In this document: positions 1-7,595 of the stretch, piece after piece | Numbering within the stretch: the first letter of the stretch is position 1 | Layout of the letters: every line of letters begins with the position of its first letter | Origin: a virus | IMG/VR virus record: IMGVR_UViG_3300020283_000003 | Span: 1 to 58,770 of that record | Length of the DNA: 58,770 bases | Strand: one strand, 5' to 3' | The notes under the pieces: model-generated | The model's database searches: none | The model's input: the letters and a program-made list of their open reading frames with translations, nothing else | What the model was told of the DNA's origin: nothing | Translations under genes and position numbers: made by a program

Positions 1-45
1 TTCTGGAACTTCTGGTCGTTCCCAATTTAAGTTAATGCGTAGCAT
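1..45 (-). CDS. truncated gene of unknown function (5' end only)
   Basis: Only the first 15 codons lie in the window (MLRINLNWERPEVPE). The start is well supported: a strong AGGAGG ribosome binding site lies 9 nt upstream of the ATG, and a late-promoter-like AATAAATA stands just before that. It lies downstream of the 382-codon gene on the same strand and probably has its own late transcript. The fragment is too short to assign a function. Confidence 0.6.
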   Translation of the reverse strand, partial: MLRINLNWERPEVPE

Positions 46-67
46 TTGTCTTTACCTCCTGTAACAA

Positions 68-75
68 TATTTATT
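68..75 (-). promoter_or_regulatory. late-promoter-like AATAAATA
   Basis: On the minus strand this reads AATAAATA, one base from the T4-type late promoter TATAAATA. It sits 23 bp before the start codon at 45 and lies inside the palindrome-like 12-mer CAATAAATATTG. The same variant precedes the tail sheath gene. Assignment is by motif and position only. Confidence 0.4.
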
Positions 76-76
76 G

Positions 77-1189
77 TCAGGAGATGTTGACAAAATCCTC
101 CATATAGTCAACAAAATCTACTTGTATTGGTTCTTCCTCACCCTCAAGTTGATGAAGAACATAAACCTCACCACCCAAACTATGAGGTCCTTTGTATGGA
201 AAATCAACTGTCCATCCAGTAGCTTTTAACTTACCATTGATAACATCCTCAGCATGTGTTTTGTAACTGTCGTATGCTAGGTTACAGTATTCAACTACTT
301 TGAAAAATAAATCGTCTCTATCAGTTTTTACACCCAGAGCAGTTCCTTTTCTAGATTGAACAAGTATTTTAACTGCATACCCATCTCTTTCTGCTTCCCA
401 AAGATGACGGAGTAAATCCCAAGCATATCTCTTGTTAAAATGGGTATCCGCAACCATTGTGAGTAGTTTTGTACCATTTTTATCAGTTGTATTATTACCG
501 AATGGATTATCTGTCTTTTCAATATAATCCTTAATTTCTTCATCCGTAGAGTTTTCTGTCATTCTTGTAGGTTCATCACCCCACTTAAGAATAGTATTCT
601 CTATAGTAGTAATAGCACCAATGTAATTATATCTTTTATTGATTCCACACAAATCAAGAATCTCTCTTACTATTTTGATGTTAGTGTAATCAAGGTTATT
701 ATCCTGACATACTCTTACCACAACAAAAACAAAATGATCTTGGACAGCGTTAGTTGTACCGTCAGTGGCATTTATATAAAGACCTGCCAAGATTATTTTT
801 GATTCAGGTTTTAAGAAACTATACTTATGTCCTTCTACTTCAACATACTCAACACCAGGTACTTTTGAAATTGCTAACTGATTAGCAGCAGCATGAGAAT
901 GTCTACGGTCAATTAATGTTTTTAATGTCTTTGAAACAAGAAAAGGAAATGGCCACTTTGTTAAGTCCCATCCTCCTGCATTGAAGGATGCATTCAAAGC
1001 ATGCACATTTCCTTTTTCTTTTGCTGTTCCTCTCGCTCCGTTGTCTCTGACAATTAAATGTTTGGTTTTCTCTAATGAAAACTTTACGAATTTTAGTAGT
1101 GGGAAGTCTATAAGCGGATCATCCAACTTATCTAATTTCGACTTGACATCCTCTACCGTTAGGTTTTCAAACCTTACTTTTCTAGCCAT
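77..1189 (-). CDS. hypothetical protein with a possible ParB/sulfiredoxin-like N-terminal motif
   Basis: The open frame extends to a TTG at 1225, but I choose the ATG at 1189 (MARKVRF...; 370 residues) because it is the first ATG. No good Shine-Dalgarno sequence is visible for either start. Around residues 92-105 the sequence LIDRRHSHAAANQL resembles the box LID(G)xHRxxAA seen in ParB/Srx-type domains, and it follows the segment PFPFLVSKTLK. The rest (about residues 110-370) is mixed alpha/beta and unrecognised. The gene lies downstream of the major capsid gene but behind a terminator, so it is probably transcribed separately from a promoter near 1240. The function is unknown and the ParB-like reading is only a motif-level inference. 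Confidence 0.8.
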   Translation of the reverse strand: MARKVRFENLTVEDVKSKLDKLDDPLIDFPLLKFVKFSLEKTKHLIVRDNGARGTAKEKGNVHALNASFNAGGWDLTKWPFPFLVSKTLKTLIDRRHSHAAANQLAISKVPGVEYVEVEGHKYSFLKPESKIILAGLYINATDGTTNAVQDHFVFVVVRVCQDNNLDYTNIKIVREILDLCGINKRYNYIGAITTIENTILKWGDEPTRMTENSTDEEIKDYIEKTDNPFGNNTTDKNGTKLLTMVADTHFNKRYAWDLLRHLWEAERDGYAVKILVQSRKGTALGVKTDRDDLFFKVVEYCNLAYDSYKTHAEDVINGKLKATGWTVDFPYKGPHSLGGEVYVLHQLEGEEEPIQVDFVDYMEDFVNIS

Positions 1190-1238
1190 TTTTAAATTGA
1201 TTAAATACGATCCCTGTAAAAACAACGATCAATGCAAT

Positions 1239-1244
1239 ATTATA
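1239..1244 (-). promoter_or_regulatory. candidate -10 box (TATAAT) within a TATATATAAT tract
   Basis: The minus strand reads TATATATAATATTG about 50 bp upstream of the ATG at 1189. It contains a perfect TATAAT and also resembles a degenerate late promoter. No convincing -35 box is seen at 17 bp. It lies between the capsid-gene terminator and the 370-residue gene, where a promoter is expected. Confidence 0.35.
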
Positions 1245-1270
1245 TATACAAGTTTTTGTTAAAAATAGAA

Positions 1271-1305
1271 GATGGTTTCCTATCGCCTCCATATCTGAAA
1301 CCATC
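1271..1305 (-). other. perfect 9-bp inverted repeat with GGAGG in its loop
   Basis: The arms GATGGTTTC (1271-1279) and GAAACCATC (1297-1305) are perfectly complementary around a 17-nt loop. On the minus strand the loop carries GGAGG. The element lies between the terminator after the capsid gene and the promoter candidate near 1240. There is no T-run, so it is not an ordinary terminator. A 28-codon frame starting at an ATG complementary to about 1310-1312 (MTAAYPFDGF...) would run through it but lacks a ribosome binding site. Confidence 0.5.
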
Positions 1306-1363
1306 AAAGGGATATGCAGCAGTCATAGGTAGCGAAAAACTTACGACTCCTATAGTATAACAT

Positions 1364-1390
1364 AAAAAAAGAGGGTGTCAAGCACCCTCT
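1364..1390 (-). terminator. intrinsic terminator after the major capsid gene
   Basis: On the minus strand the stem AGAGGGTG / CACCCTCT (8 bp, perfect) with a 5-nt loop is followed directly by a run of seven T. It lies 28 bp after the stop codon of gene 23 and closes the head-gene transcript. Confidence 0.9.
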
Positions 1391-1417
1391 CGGAAAAAAG
1401 TAATATAAGCATCTCGC

Positions 1418-2848
1418 TTACATTAGGTTGTCAACACGTACACGTCTATAGTATCTGTTAACACCAGCGAAGATACGACCTGCACCAGCAGAGTCTCCTT
1501 CAGAGAATGGGTTAGAAACCATACCGTAACGAGTCTTAAACCCGATTTTTGGTTGGAATGTGTTTTCTCCAACTGCTCTTACCATCTGTAGTGGAACGTA
1601 AGGGCAATAGAAAAGTCCAGCATCATAAGGTGAAGTACCTTTGTAACCAACAACGTAGTACTGAGCGCCAGAAGCGTTCTGACCACCTGAGAATGGGTCG
1701 ATGTATACTTTGTACTTACCATTGATTGTACCAGCAAATGTATTACCAGTGTCATCAACGTTAAGGTTAGCATTAAGTGCAGGGGTGTAATCTAGAACAC
1801 CAGCCATTGTTAATGCAGAAGCAACGTCAGAAGAACATAGGATTATGTTACCCTTTCCTCTACGAGTTCTTTGTGCGATTGCGTTAGCATCTCTCTCGAT
1901 TTGGAAAAGTAAACCTTTGAACTTCTCAACTGACCATCTACCATTGGAGTCAACGTCTAAGTCAAACGCACCTGCGGTTGCAACGTTGTTCTGAGCACCT
2001 GCCTCAGCAGACTTATAGATGGTTCTGATGACTTCGCGGTTGATTTCAGCAAGTATCTCTGTTGAGAGAATATTTGCTAATTCAGCCTCAGCATCTAAAC
2101 CATGAATAGCGCGGAGATCCTGTGCTAGTTCCAAACTGTACTCTGCCTTTAACGCTCTTGAACGTGCCTGAACAGCAACCTTCTCGATGCTGAAGGACAT
2201 TTCGCGGAAAGCGTTACCTGCATCACCAAGTGCTTCTGCCTCAGCAGTGCTCATTGCTTGACCTACGTTGTAGCTCTTGCCATCAGCATTAAGAGTAAGA
2301 AGACCAGGATTAGCTCCTTGTTGCTCGGTAGTACCGAAACCAACAGCAGCGCCACCATCAGTAGCACCAGTGTAGTCTGCACCAAGTGATTGGTTCGCAG
2401 CAGTTGATAAACCAGAGAAAGTTGTATCTGGCTCGTTGAATAATGCTTCGTTACCAAGTGAACCGTCGTCATTGACGAACTTAGATCTCATTGCGAAGAT
2501 AAGTCCTGTAGGACCGTTCATTGGTTGAACACCAGCAAGGTCATAAGCAACCAAGTTTGGCATTGATCTTCTGATCAATGAAATTAAAACTGGGTCGAAA
2601 CCTGCGGTGGGTGAACCAGTAGAAGTGAGTGCACCACCTTTAAAGTCTGCACCACCTGAAAGAGCACCGCCAAAACCAGAAGTAGGTGCTTCCTGAAGTA
2701 AACCTGCTTCTTCTTTAAGTGCTTTCTCTTGGTTCTCTAGAATAGCAGCAGTAACTGCTCTTCTATGTGGGTCTGAGATTTTCTCAACGCCTTCTGCGTC
2801 GAGTAGAGGAGCCCACTTCTCCTCTAGATAATTTGCATTGCCTAACAT
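1418..2848 (-). CDS. 23: major capsid protein precursor gp23
   Basis: A protein of 476 residues matching T4-like gp23 in size, sequence character (for example the N-terminal NYLEEKWAPLLDAE and the C-terminal GRIFAGVNRYYRRVRVDNLM) and position after the scaffold gene. It forms the hexamers of the capsid shell and has the HK97 fold. The N-terminal propeptide contains LQE at residues 51-53 followed by APTSGFGG, which fits the (I/L)xE consensus cut by the gp21 protease, so the mature protein probably starts at residue 54 (T4 gp23 is cut after Glu65). It is followed by a terminator. No gp24-type vertex gene follows directly. Confidence 0.97.
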   Translation of the reverse strand: MLGNANYLEEKWAPLLDAEGVEKISDPHRRAVTAAILENQEKALKEEAGLLQEAPTSGFGGALSGGADFKGGALTSTGSPTAGFDPVLISLIRRSMPNLVAYDLAGVQPMNGPTGLIFAMRSKFVNDDGSLGNEALFNEPDTTFSGLSTAANQSLGADYTGATDGGAAVGFGTTEQQGANPGLLTLNADGKSYNVGQAMSTAEAEALGDAGNAFREMSFSIEKVAVQARSRALKAEYSLELAQDLRAIHGLDAEAELANILSTEILAEINREVIRTIYKSAEAGAQNNVATAGAFDLDVDSNGRWSVEKFKGLLFQIERDANAIAQRTRRGKGNIILCSSDVASALTMAGVLDYTPALNANLNVDDTGNTFAGTINGKYKVYIDPFSGGQNASGAQYYVVGYKGTSPYDAGLFYCPYVPLQMVRAVGENTFQPKIGFKTRYGMVSNPFSEGDSAGAGRIFAGVNRYYRRVRVDNLM

Positions 2849-2896
2849 TTTAGTAGAGTTTTGCGTGAGATGTTTGAGTTTTTAATGATATTAAAA

Positions 2897-3994
2897 TCAC
2901 TTTCCAGAATACTTACCAAGTGCTCTGATATAAGCTGACATTGTATCTGAAGCACCTTTATCCATATTAGGTTCTTCTGCCTGCTCACTAATTTGAGTAG
3001 TTGTACCGTTAGAGAAATAAGATTCTTTAATAGTAGTTAACTTCTCTGTAAATTGTTCTTCACTCTCAAACTCAACACCTTCTGCAAGAGAGGCGAGTTT
3101 ATCTTTTTGAGACTCAGCTAAACCACGGGATAGTTCACTTACGATCTCAGCCTTAGTAGACTCAGATAGTTTTGAGTGAAGTGTGACGTTAGCTTCAATC
3201 TGCTCGTTGAGTTTTGTTTCCATTTCATCTAACTTGACGCTCATAGCCTCAAGTACATCATATTTATCTTCAGGTATGGATACATAATGATCTTCAAATA
3301 GACCTTTCATTCCAGATAGGAATGATTCAGTCATTTCTGTTTTGAGTCCGTTTTCAACTGCAAGTTGATTAGACTTGAACCACTCATCGGCAACGTACTC
3401 AAGGTAGTTGTCGATTCTTTCTGTTAGTTCTGTTTTGAACTCAGTGACTTCTTCAGCAGCTGCTTCTGCATACTGCTTTTCGATAGACTCTGCAAGTTCG
3501 TTAACTTTTGCTTTAACAGCAGCTTCAAAAATTGTTGCTGCCTTTCCTTTGAATTCCTCGGAGAGTTCTTCACCATTAAACATTGCATTAATGTCGTCAG
3601 TGACGTCGATATTAATATCTCCAGTAGAGTCGATTGTTTCTTCCTCAACTACATCACCTTCAACTTCGGTCTCTTCAACCTTAGTCTTTGCTTTACCGCT
3701 TCCAGTGCTGTAAGTTTCAGCGCCACCTTTACCAGGTGCATAGTCTGGAGCTTTGTTCATTGCATCTGCCTTAGCACCTGGTTTACCAGGAGGCTTTGCT
3801 GCAACAGCAGATGGTGTCTTCAGCTTTGCTGAATCGTCATCTGGTTTGTAATTTTCGGGGGATGGACCGCCAAGATCTTCGTAAGATGCTTGACCAGGTA
3901 CATAATCGGGGGTCTTCTGCATTGGTTCTGCAGATTTTGCCCCTTTGGTTACTACGCTTTCTGCCATTTCTTTTAATTGGTTACCAACGGACAT
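2897..3994 (-). CDS. 22: prohead scaffolding core protein gp22
   Basis: A protein of 365 residues lying between the protease gene 21 and the capsid gene 23, as in T4. The first 120 residues are Pro/Gly/Lys-rich with repeated segments (KTPDYVPGQASYEDLG... and KAPDYAPGKGGAETY...), and a Glu/Asp-rich segment follows. Residues about 140-330 are strongly helical and charged, as expected for a core protein that is assembled inside the prohead and degraded by gp21. It is longer than T4 gp22 (about 270 residues), mainly through the N-terminal repeats. A TATAAATA late promoter lies 53 bp upstream. Confidence 0.9.
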   Translation of the reverse strand: MSVGNQLKEMAESVVTKGAKSAEPMQKTPDYVPGQASYEDLGGPSPENYKPDDDSAKLKTPSAVAAKPPGKPGAKADAMNKAPDYAPGKGGAETYSTGSGKAKTKVEETEVEGDVVEEETIDSTGDINIDVTDDINAMFNGEELSEEFKGKAATIFEAAVKAKVNELAESIEKQYAEAAAEEVTEFKTELTERIDNYLEYVADEWFKSNQLAVENGLKTEMTESFLSGMKGLFEDHYVSIPEDKYDVLEAMSVKLDEMETKLNEQIEANVTLHSKLSESTKAEIVSELSRGLAESQKDKLASLAEGVEFESEEQFTEKLTTIKESYFSNGTTTQISEQAEEPNMDKGASDTMSAYIRALGKYSGK

Positions 3995-4046
3995 TGTTTA
4001 CTCTCCGACAAAAACAAAATAGTTACAAATTGTTTTAATCTATACT

Positions 4047-4054
4047 TATTTATA
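4047..4054 (-). promoter_or_regulatory. late promoter TATAAATA before gene 22
   Basis: The exact T4-type late promoter octamer is on the minus strand, in the gap between gene 21 (ends 4059) and gene 22 (starts 3994). It would drive the abundant products gp22 and gp23. T4 late promoters need the phage sigma factor gp55 and the clamp gp45. Confidence 0.75.
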
Positions 4055-4058
4055 GAGT

Positions 4059-4706
4059 TTATAGATTTAAGAGAAAATTATTGAACATTGAGAGTTTCTG
4101 TTCTTCTAATTCTCGACGGGTTACTGCATTCTCGATCTCGATTCTTGCTTGTTCAGCAGCCGCTTCGCGAATGGAACCGCCTTCCCAAACCCACTCTTTT
4201 CCTTCCATTACTCCATTAACAAAGGCATCAGGAGCAGAAGGATCTGCCACTATATCAGCAGCAGTTGCAAGGATGAAGTCGTCACCGACTACACTGCAAC
4301 TTTCTTGTTTAACTAAAGAACCAATACCACGAGATGAAACACCTAGTTTTACTCCTTCATCTAAAAGAGAAGAAGCGATTTTTCCCATAGGAGTATCAAG
4401 GATTCTTGCCTTTCCAACATAGTTTGTACCCTCTTTTACAAGAGAAGTAATCTTATGGGAAACACGATCAAGGTTTACAACAGGACCATCGGGATGTCCC
4501 AACTCTCCAAGTGCACGACCTTTTGATACGAAACCTTCGTTATAACGTGATACTTCTTTATCAAGAACATTCATTGGATACATGCGTCCATTGCGATTCT
4601 TGATTTCGCCCTGTAGGAAAACACCTTCGATATGCAGTTTTTTCTTGCCGTTAACCTCTTCAGTTACGACTTCTACATTTTCGATTTCTTCTCTAATTAG
4701 TTTCAT
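4059..4706 (-). CDS. 21: prohead core maturation protease gp21
   Basis: A protein of 215 residues of the T4 gp21 serine protease family (S77-type prohead protease). The segment GRALGELGHPDGP (about residues 63-74) carries the conserved His71, and LGVSSRGIGS (about 121-130) carries the nucleophilic Ser region. The N-terminal GVFLQGEIKNRNGRMYP is also typical. It cleaves scaffold and capsid precursors at (I/L)xE sites; a matching site is visible in gp23. It lies between the gp68-position gene (6 bp away) and gene 22, exactly as expected. Confidence 0.95.
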   Translation of the reverse strand: MKLIREEIENVEVVTEEVNGKKKLHIEGVFLQGEIKNRNGRMYPMNVLDKEVSRYNEGFVSKGRALGELGHPDGPVVNLDRVSHKITSLVKEGTNYVGKARILDTPMGKIASSLLDEGVKLGVSSRGIGSLVKQESCSVVGDDFILATAADIVADPSAPDAFVNGVMEGKEWVWEGGSIREAAAEQARIEIENAVTRRELEEQKLSMFNNFLLNL

Positions 4707-4711
4707 GGTTC

Positions 4712-4981
4712 TTAGTTTGTAAATCCTACTTTTGCTGCTTTAATTCCACCACTTGTGAAAATAACATCAGTAGATAATTTTTCTAAAAATTCAGTTCTAC
4801 CTGCTGCCATAGTAAATTGATTTGTGCTTGCTGCACCAACAGTTGCACTAACATTAACTACAACATCAGCACCAGTTTGGTTATAAAGTCTTACACAAGT
4901 TGCTTTACTGATACTGCTTGCAGTACCTGCTGTTGTTGGCGTTGCTTGTTCAGTTGCAATTATGTTAACTCGTTGAGTCAT
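4712..4981 (-). CDS. small virion or prohead protein at the gp68 position
   Basis: A protein of 89 residues, rich in Ala/Thr/Val and predicted mostly beta (MTQRVNIIATEQATPTTAG...). No similarity to T4 gp68 can be seen by eye, but it occupies that gene's place between 67 and 21. Its start overlaps the end of the gp67-like gene by 4 bp (ATGA), indicating translational coupling. The even beta pattern and lack of charge suggest a structural or decoration protein rather than a helical core component. Function inferred from position only. Confidence 0.8.
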   Translation of the reverse strand: MTQRVNIIATEQATPTTAGTASSISKATCVRLYNQTGADVVVNVSATVGAASTNQFTMAAGRTEFLEKLSTDVIFTSGGIKAAKVGFTN

Positions 4982-5274
4982 TCCTCTTCTTCCTCATCAT
5001 TGGATACGGTTTCCTCAGTATCTGCTTCGGCACTTGCTTCGACATCTACTTGAGTTTCGGATTCTTCATCGCCAACTTCAGTTTCCACCTCAGCACTTGC
5101 TTCACCTTCTTCCTCTTGCTCAGGTTCACCAAATAAAGTATCGGCAACTTGAGGTCTGAAAGCATCAATTTTTTCAGCTGCTTTTGCGAACAAAAGCTCT
5201 TTGATCTTGTCGGCAACCTCTGTGTTAGAGGAACCGCCTGTCAACATATCTGTTAATTCAGCAGTAGGTTTCAT
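4978..5274 (-). CDS. 67: acidic prohead core protein, gp67-like
   Basis: A protein of 98 residues. A helical N-terminal half (about 1-50, TEVADKIKELLFAKAAEKIDAFRPQVADTLFG) is followed by an extremely acidic tail of Glu/Asp/Ser/Ala ending in EEEEE. T4 gp67 is a small acidic core protein encoded at this position directly after the portal gene, and marine T4-like phages carry a similar gene. It has its own TATAAATA promoter 29 bp upstream. The assignment rests on position, size and composition. Confidence 0.8.
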   Translation of the reverse strand: MKPTAELTDMLTGGSSNTEVADKIKELLFAKAAEKIDAFRPQVADTLFGEPEQEEEGEASAEVETEVGDEESETQVDVEASAEADTEETVSNDEEEEE

Positions 5275-5302
5275 AGTATGTAAAAATTATAATCCTAATA
5301 TT

Positions 5303-5310
5303 TATTTATA
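5303..5310 (-). promoter_or_regulatory. late promoter TATAAATA before gene 67
   Basis: An exact TATAAATA on the minus strand, 29 bp upstream of the gp67-like start and overlapping the last codons of gene 20. It starts a transcript covering 67, the gp68-position gene and 21. Confidence 0.75.
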
Positions 5311-6910
5311 TTTCCCCACCTTCGGGGTTAATTTCTTCCCCTCCTCCTTCCTGTGGGATAGGATTACCCATCTCATCCACAGGTGCATTTGGATCAGGAA
5401 GAACTCCAGTTTCTATTTCTTGATCAATCTGTTTGTCGATCTCTCTAATCTCTTCATCAGTCTGACGAAGAACATGGCGTCTTACATATTCAACAGAATA
5501 GTACTTACCCAAATATGGTTCTACTTGAGATGCCAATGTTACTCTAGAAGTAATCATCTCATTCTCTTTTAGTTCAGAGAAATGATTATCCTTTAAGTAA
5601 TCAAATTGGATATGCTCAGCTAGAACTTCCCAATCTTCTGGAGTAACAACGTTCTTAAGAATTAGTTGTGTCTTTAAAAGATCAAGGAATACATTACTAA
5701 ATCTCTTTCTTAAACGACCAACAAATTTGTTGAATTTTAATTCATCTCTTTGAATTTCAGCAGTTCTACCAAGATTAAATCCATCACCACTTCCTGCAAT
5801 TCTAGACTCAGGAACGTTAAGTGCACGATATAGTTTCTTCTGGAAATATTCAATATCAGCAAGTTCTCCAAGATTCTGTCCACCAGGAAGTGTAGAGATT
5901 TCAGTTCCTCTACCACCTTCTCTTCTAGGTAACCAGAAATCTTCAAGCATACTCATGTGCTTGCGGTCATCACGAATCTCACCAGTGTTTGCATCGTAAA
6001 CTAATTTGTTACGATAACGATTCATGACATCTCTGAGGTATTGCTCAGATTTTACTTTTGGAAGATTACCAACATCAATGTAGAATATTCTTCTTTCTGG
6101 TGCTCTTGATAATCTGTAGATAACAAGTGCATCTTCAATCATACGAAGTTGATTGAGACCCTTGATTGCCTTATGGAGATATGATAATGTTAGATGTTTA
6201 TTTCTATCTACTAATCCTGATGTAATATAGGTTACAGCATCGGGTGCAATTTTGATTGTTTTTTGTGCGTTTGAATGTATTGATTTCTTATCAGGACTAA
6301 ACGCAAAAAATTCATCGATCTCAGGATCTTTTAAACTTATTGTATTATTTCTACCAGGTACATAATTTTGTGCAATTTGTAAATCAGTGCCCTTTTCTTT
6401 TTTAAGAACCCTCATATACTTCACTTTCATGGCATCCATGTGCCTGACTTCTTTAATTCCTTCTGAAGGTTTATCTAAATCAATTACCTTATGATAATAA
6501 ACTCTTCCGTCAACATACCAATTACGGAATATCTCATGACATTTCTTATCAAATTGTAAAAGATCTTTAATATATTTGAACTCTTCTCTAATAATTTTCT
6601 TTAATGGTTCACTAGCATTGAGGTTAGATAACTCAATCTCAACTGGTGAATCATTTAAATCTGATACTATTGCTTCGTTTACAACATCTTCAATCGCATT
6701 ATCCACTTCGGGATGTAATGCCATCTCACGATATCTACGCATTAAGTCGTGTTCGCTTTTAAAAACACCTTCGATATCTACGTACTGACCGTAAAAACCG
6801 CTGCTCAAATAATAGTCAACCCCGTCCTCATTGTTCTGAGGTACGGGGGAGACTACACCCTTTGGCTTTTTATCGCCATCATCAATTGAAAATCCAAACA
6901 GTTTCGCCAT
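5306..6910 (-). CDS. 20: portal vertex protein gp20
   Basis: A protein of 534 residues matching T4 gp20 in length (T4 524) and content, for example YYLSSGFYGQYVDIEG, the MRRYREMALHPEVDNAIEDVVNEAIV segment near residue 60, and the core motif with SRAPERRIFYIDVGNLPK and KMLEDFWLPRREGGRGTEISTLPGGQNL. Twelve copies form the unique head vertex through which DNA is packaged. The C-terminal about 40 residues are Pro/Glu/Gly-rich. It lies between gene 19 and gene 67. Confidence 0.97.
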   Translation of the reverse strand: MAKLFGFSIDDGDKKPKGVVSPVPQNNEDGVDYYLSSGFYGQYVDIEGVFKSEHDLMRRYREMALHPEVDNAIEDVVNEAIVSDLNDSPVEIELSNLNASEPLKKIIREEFKYIKDLLQFDKKCHEIFRNWYVDGRVYYHKVIDLDKPSEGIKEVRHMDAMKVKYMRVLKKEKGTDLQIAQNYVPGRNNTISLKDPEIDEFFAFSPDKKSIHSNAQKTIKIAPDAVTYITSGLVDRNKHLTLSYLHKAIKGLNQLRMIEDALVIYRLSRAPERRIFYIDVGNLPKVKSEQYLRDVMNRYRNKLVYDANTGEIRDDRKHMSMLEDFWLPRREGGRGTEISTLPGGQNLGELADIEYFQKKLYRALNVPESRIAGSGDGFNLGRTAEIQRDELKFNKFVGRLRKRFSNVFLDLLKTQLILKNVVTPEDWEVLAEHIQFDYLKDNHFSELKENEMITSRVTLASQVEPYLGKYYSVEYVRRHVLRQTDEEIREIDKQIDQEIETGVLPDPNAPVDEMGNPIPQEGGGEEINPEGGEI

Positions 6911-6913
6911 TGT

Positions 6914-6948
6914 ATAGTTAAACTTTTTTTACTGTTTAACTATTTATC
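6914..6948 (-). promoter_or_regulatory. inverted repeat and GATAAATA between genes 19 and 20
   Basis: Perfect 10-bp arms ATAGTTAAAC (6914-6923) and GTTTAACTAT (6934-6943) enclose a 10-nt A/T loop. Directly beside the repeat, overlapping the end of gene 19, the minus strand reads GATAAATA (6941-6948), a late-promoter variant. The AT-rich stem has no adjoining T-run, so it is more likely a regulatory or RNA-processing hairpin at the 5' end of the gene 20 message than a strong terminator. Confidence 0.45.
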
Positions 6949-7573
6949 ACTCTACAGATCCGCCATTTCCACCTGCTTCCCACCACTGAACTTGTAGTTC
7001 AACAGTAAACTCTTCGATAGTGTCGGTTGTTTCGTAAGAAACTTCGATCGGTGCGACCTGAGTTGGGAAGATATTATAGAAGTGATACGTTCTTAGAATA
7101 GGTAACTTGTCACCACTTGGTTGCTCACCATTAGGTGAAACATCTGCTCTGCCAAGTTGATGAATCCAAGCATCTACTTGGTAATCTTCAGGACTTGTTC
7201 TACCTGAAGCATCAGATACCTTATTAATAAAGTTCATCCATCTTTCAAAAGAAGAACGAATTGCGAAATCAGTATCGTTGATAACTGTGACTGTCCATGC
7301 ATCAAATGTTCTGTCACCAGCAACTTTCAGAGTTCTTCCTCTGAAAGGTACTTCGATTGGTGTGACATTAGATGCAGGAAGTTGTGCTGCTTTGATAAGG
7401 AAACGAGACTTAAGTTCGATATCCGTAACATCAGCTCCTACAACTCCTTCAGGGAAGTTCATAACAACCTCGAATAGGTTGCTTCTTGCACCGCCCCCAA
7501 TTAGTCTTTGTTTGAAATCATCGATTGTCCTAGTTTTGGTAGCAATCGAATTTTGTTGCCCTCTGTGTGCCAT
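6947..7573 (-). CDS. 19: tail tube protein gp19
   Basis: A protein of 208 residues between the sheath and portal genes, as in T4 (gp19, 163 residues). The segments GARSNLFEVVMNFPEGV near residues 30-45, LKSRFLIKAAQLPASNVTPIEVPFRGR near 55-80 and the C-terminal TIEEFTVELQVQWWEAGG are typical of contractile-tail tube subunits. It polymerises on the baseplate to form the inner tube. Confidence 0.95.
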   Translation of the reverse strand: MAHRGQQNSIATKTRTIDDFKQRLIGGGARSNLFEVVMNFPEGVVGADVTDIELKSRFLIKAAQLPASNVTPIEVPFRGRTLKVAGDRTFDAWTVTVINDTDFAIRSSFERWMNFINKVSDASGRTSPEDYQVDAWIHQLGRADVSPNGEQPSGDKLPILRTYHFYNIFPTQVAPIEVSYETTDTIEEFTVELQVQWWEAGGNGGSVE

Positions 7574-7595
7574 TGTTGTTTACCTAGGATTAAAA

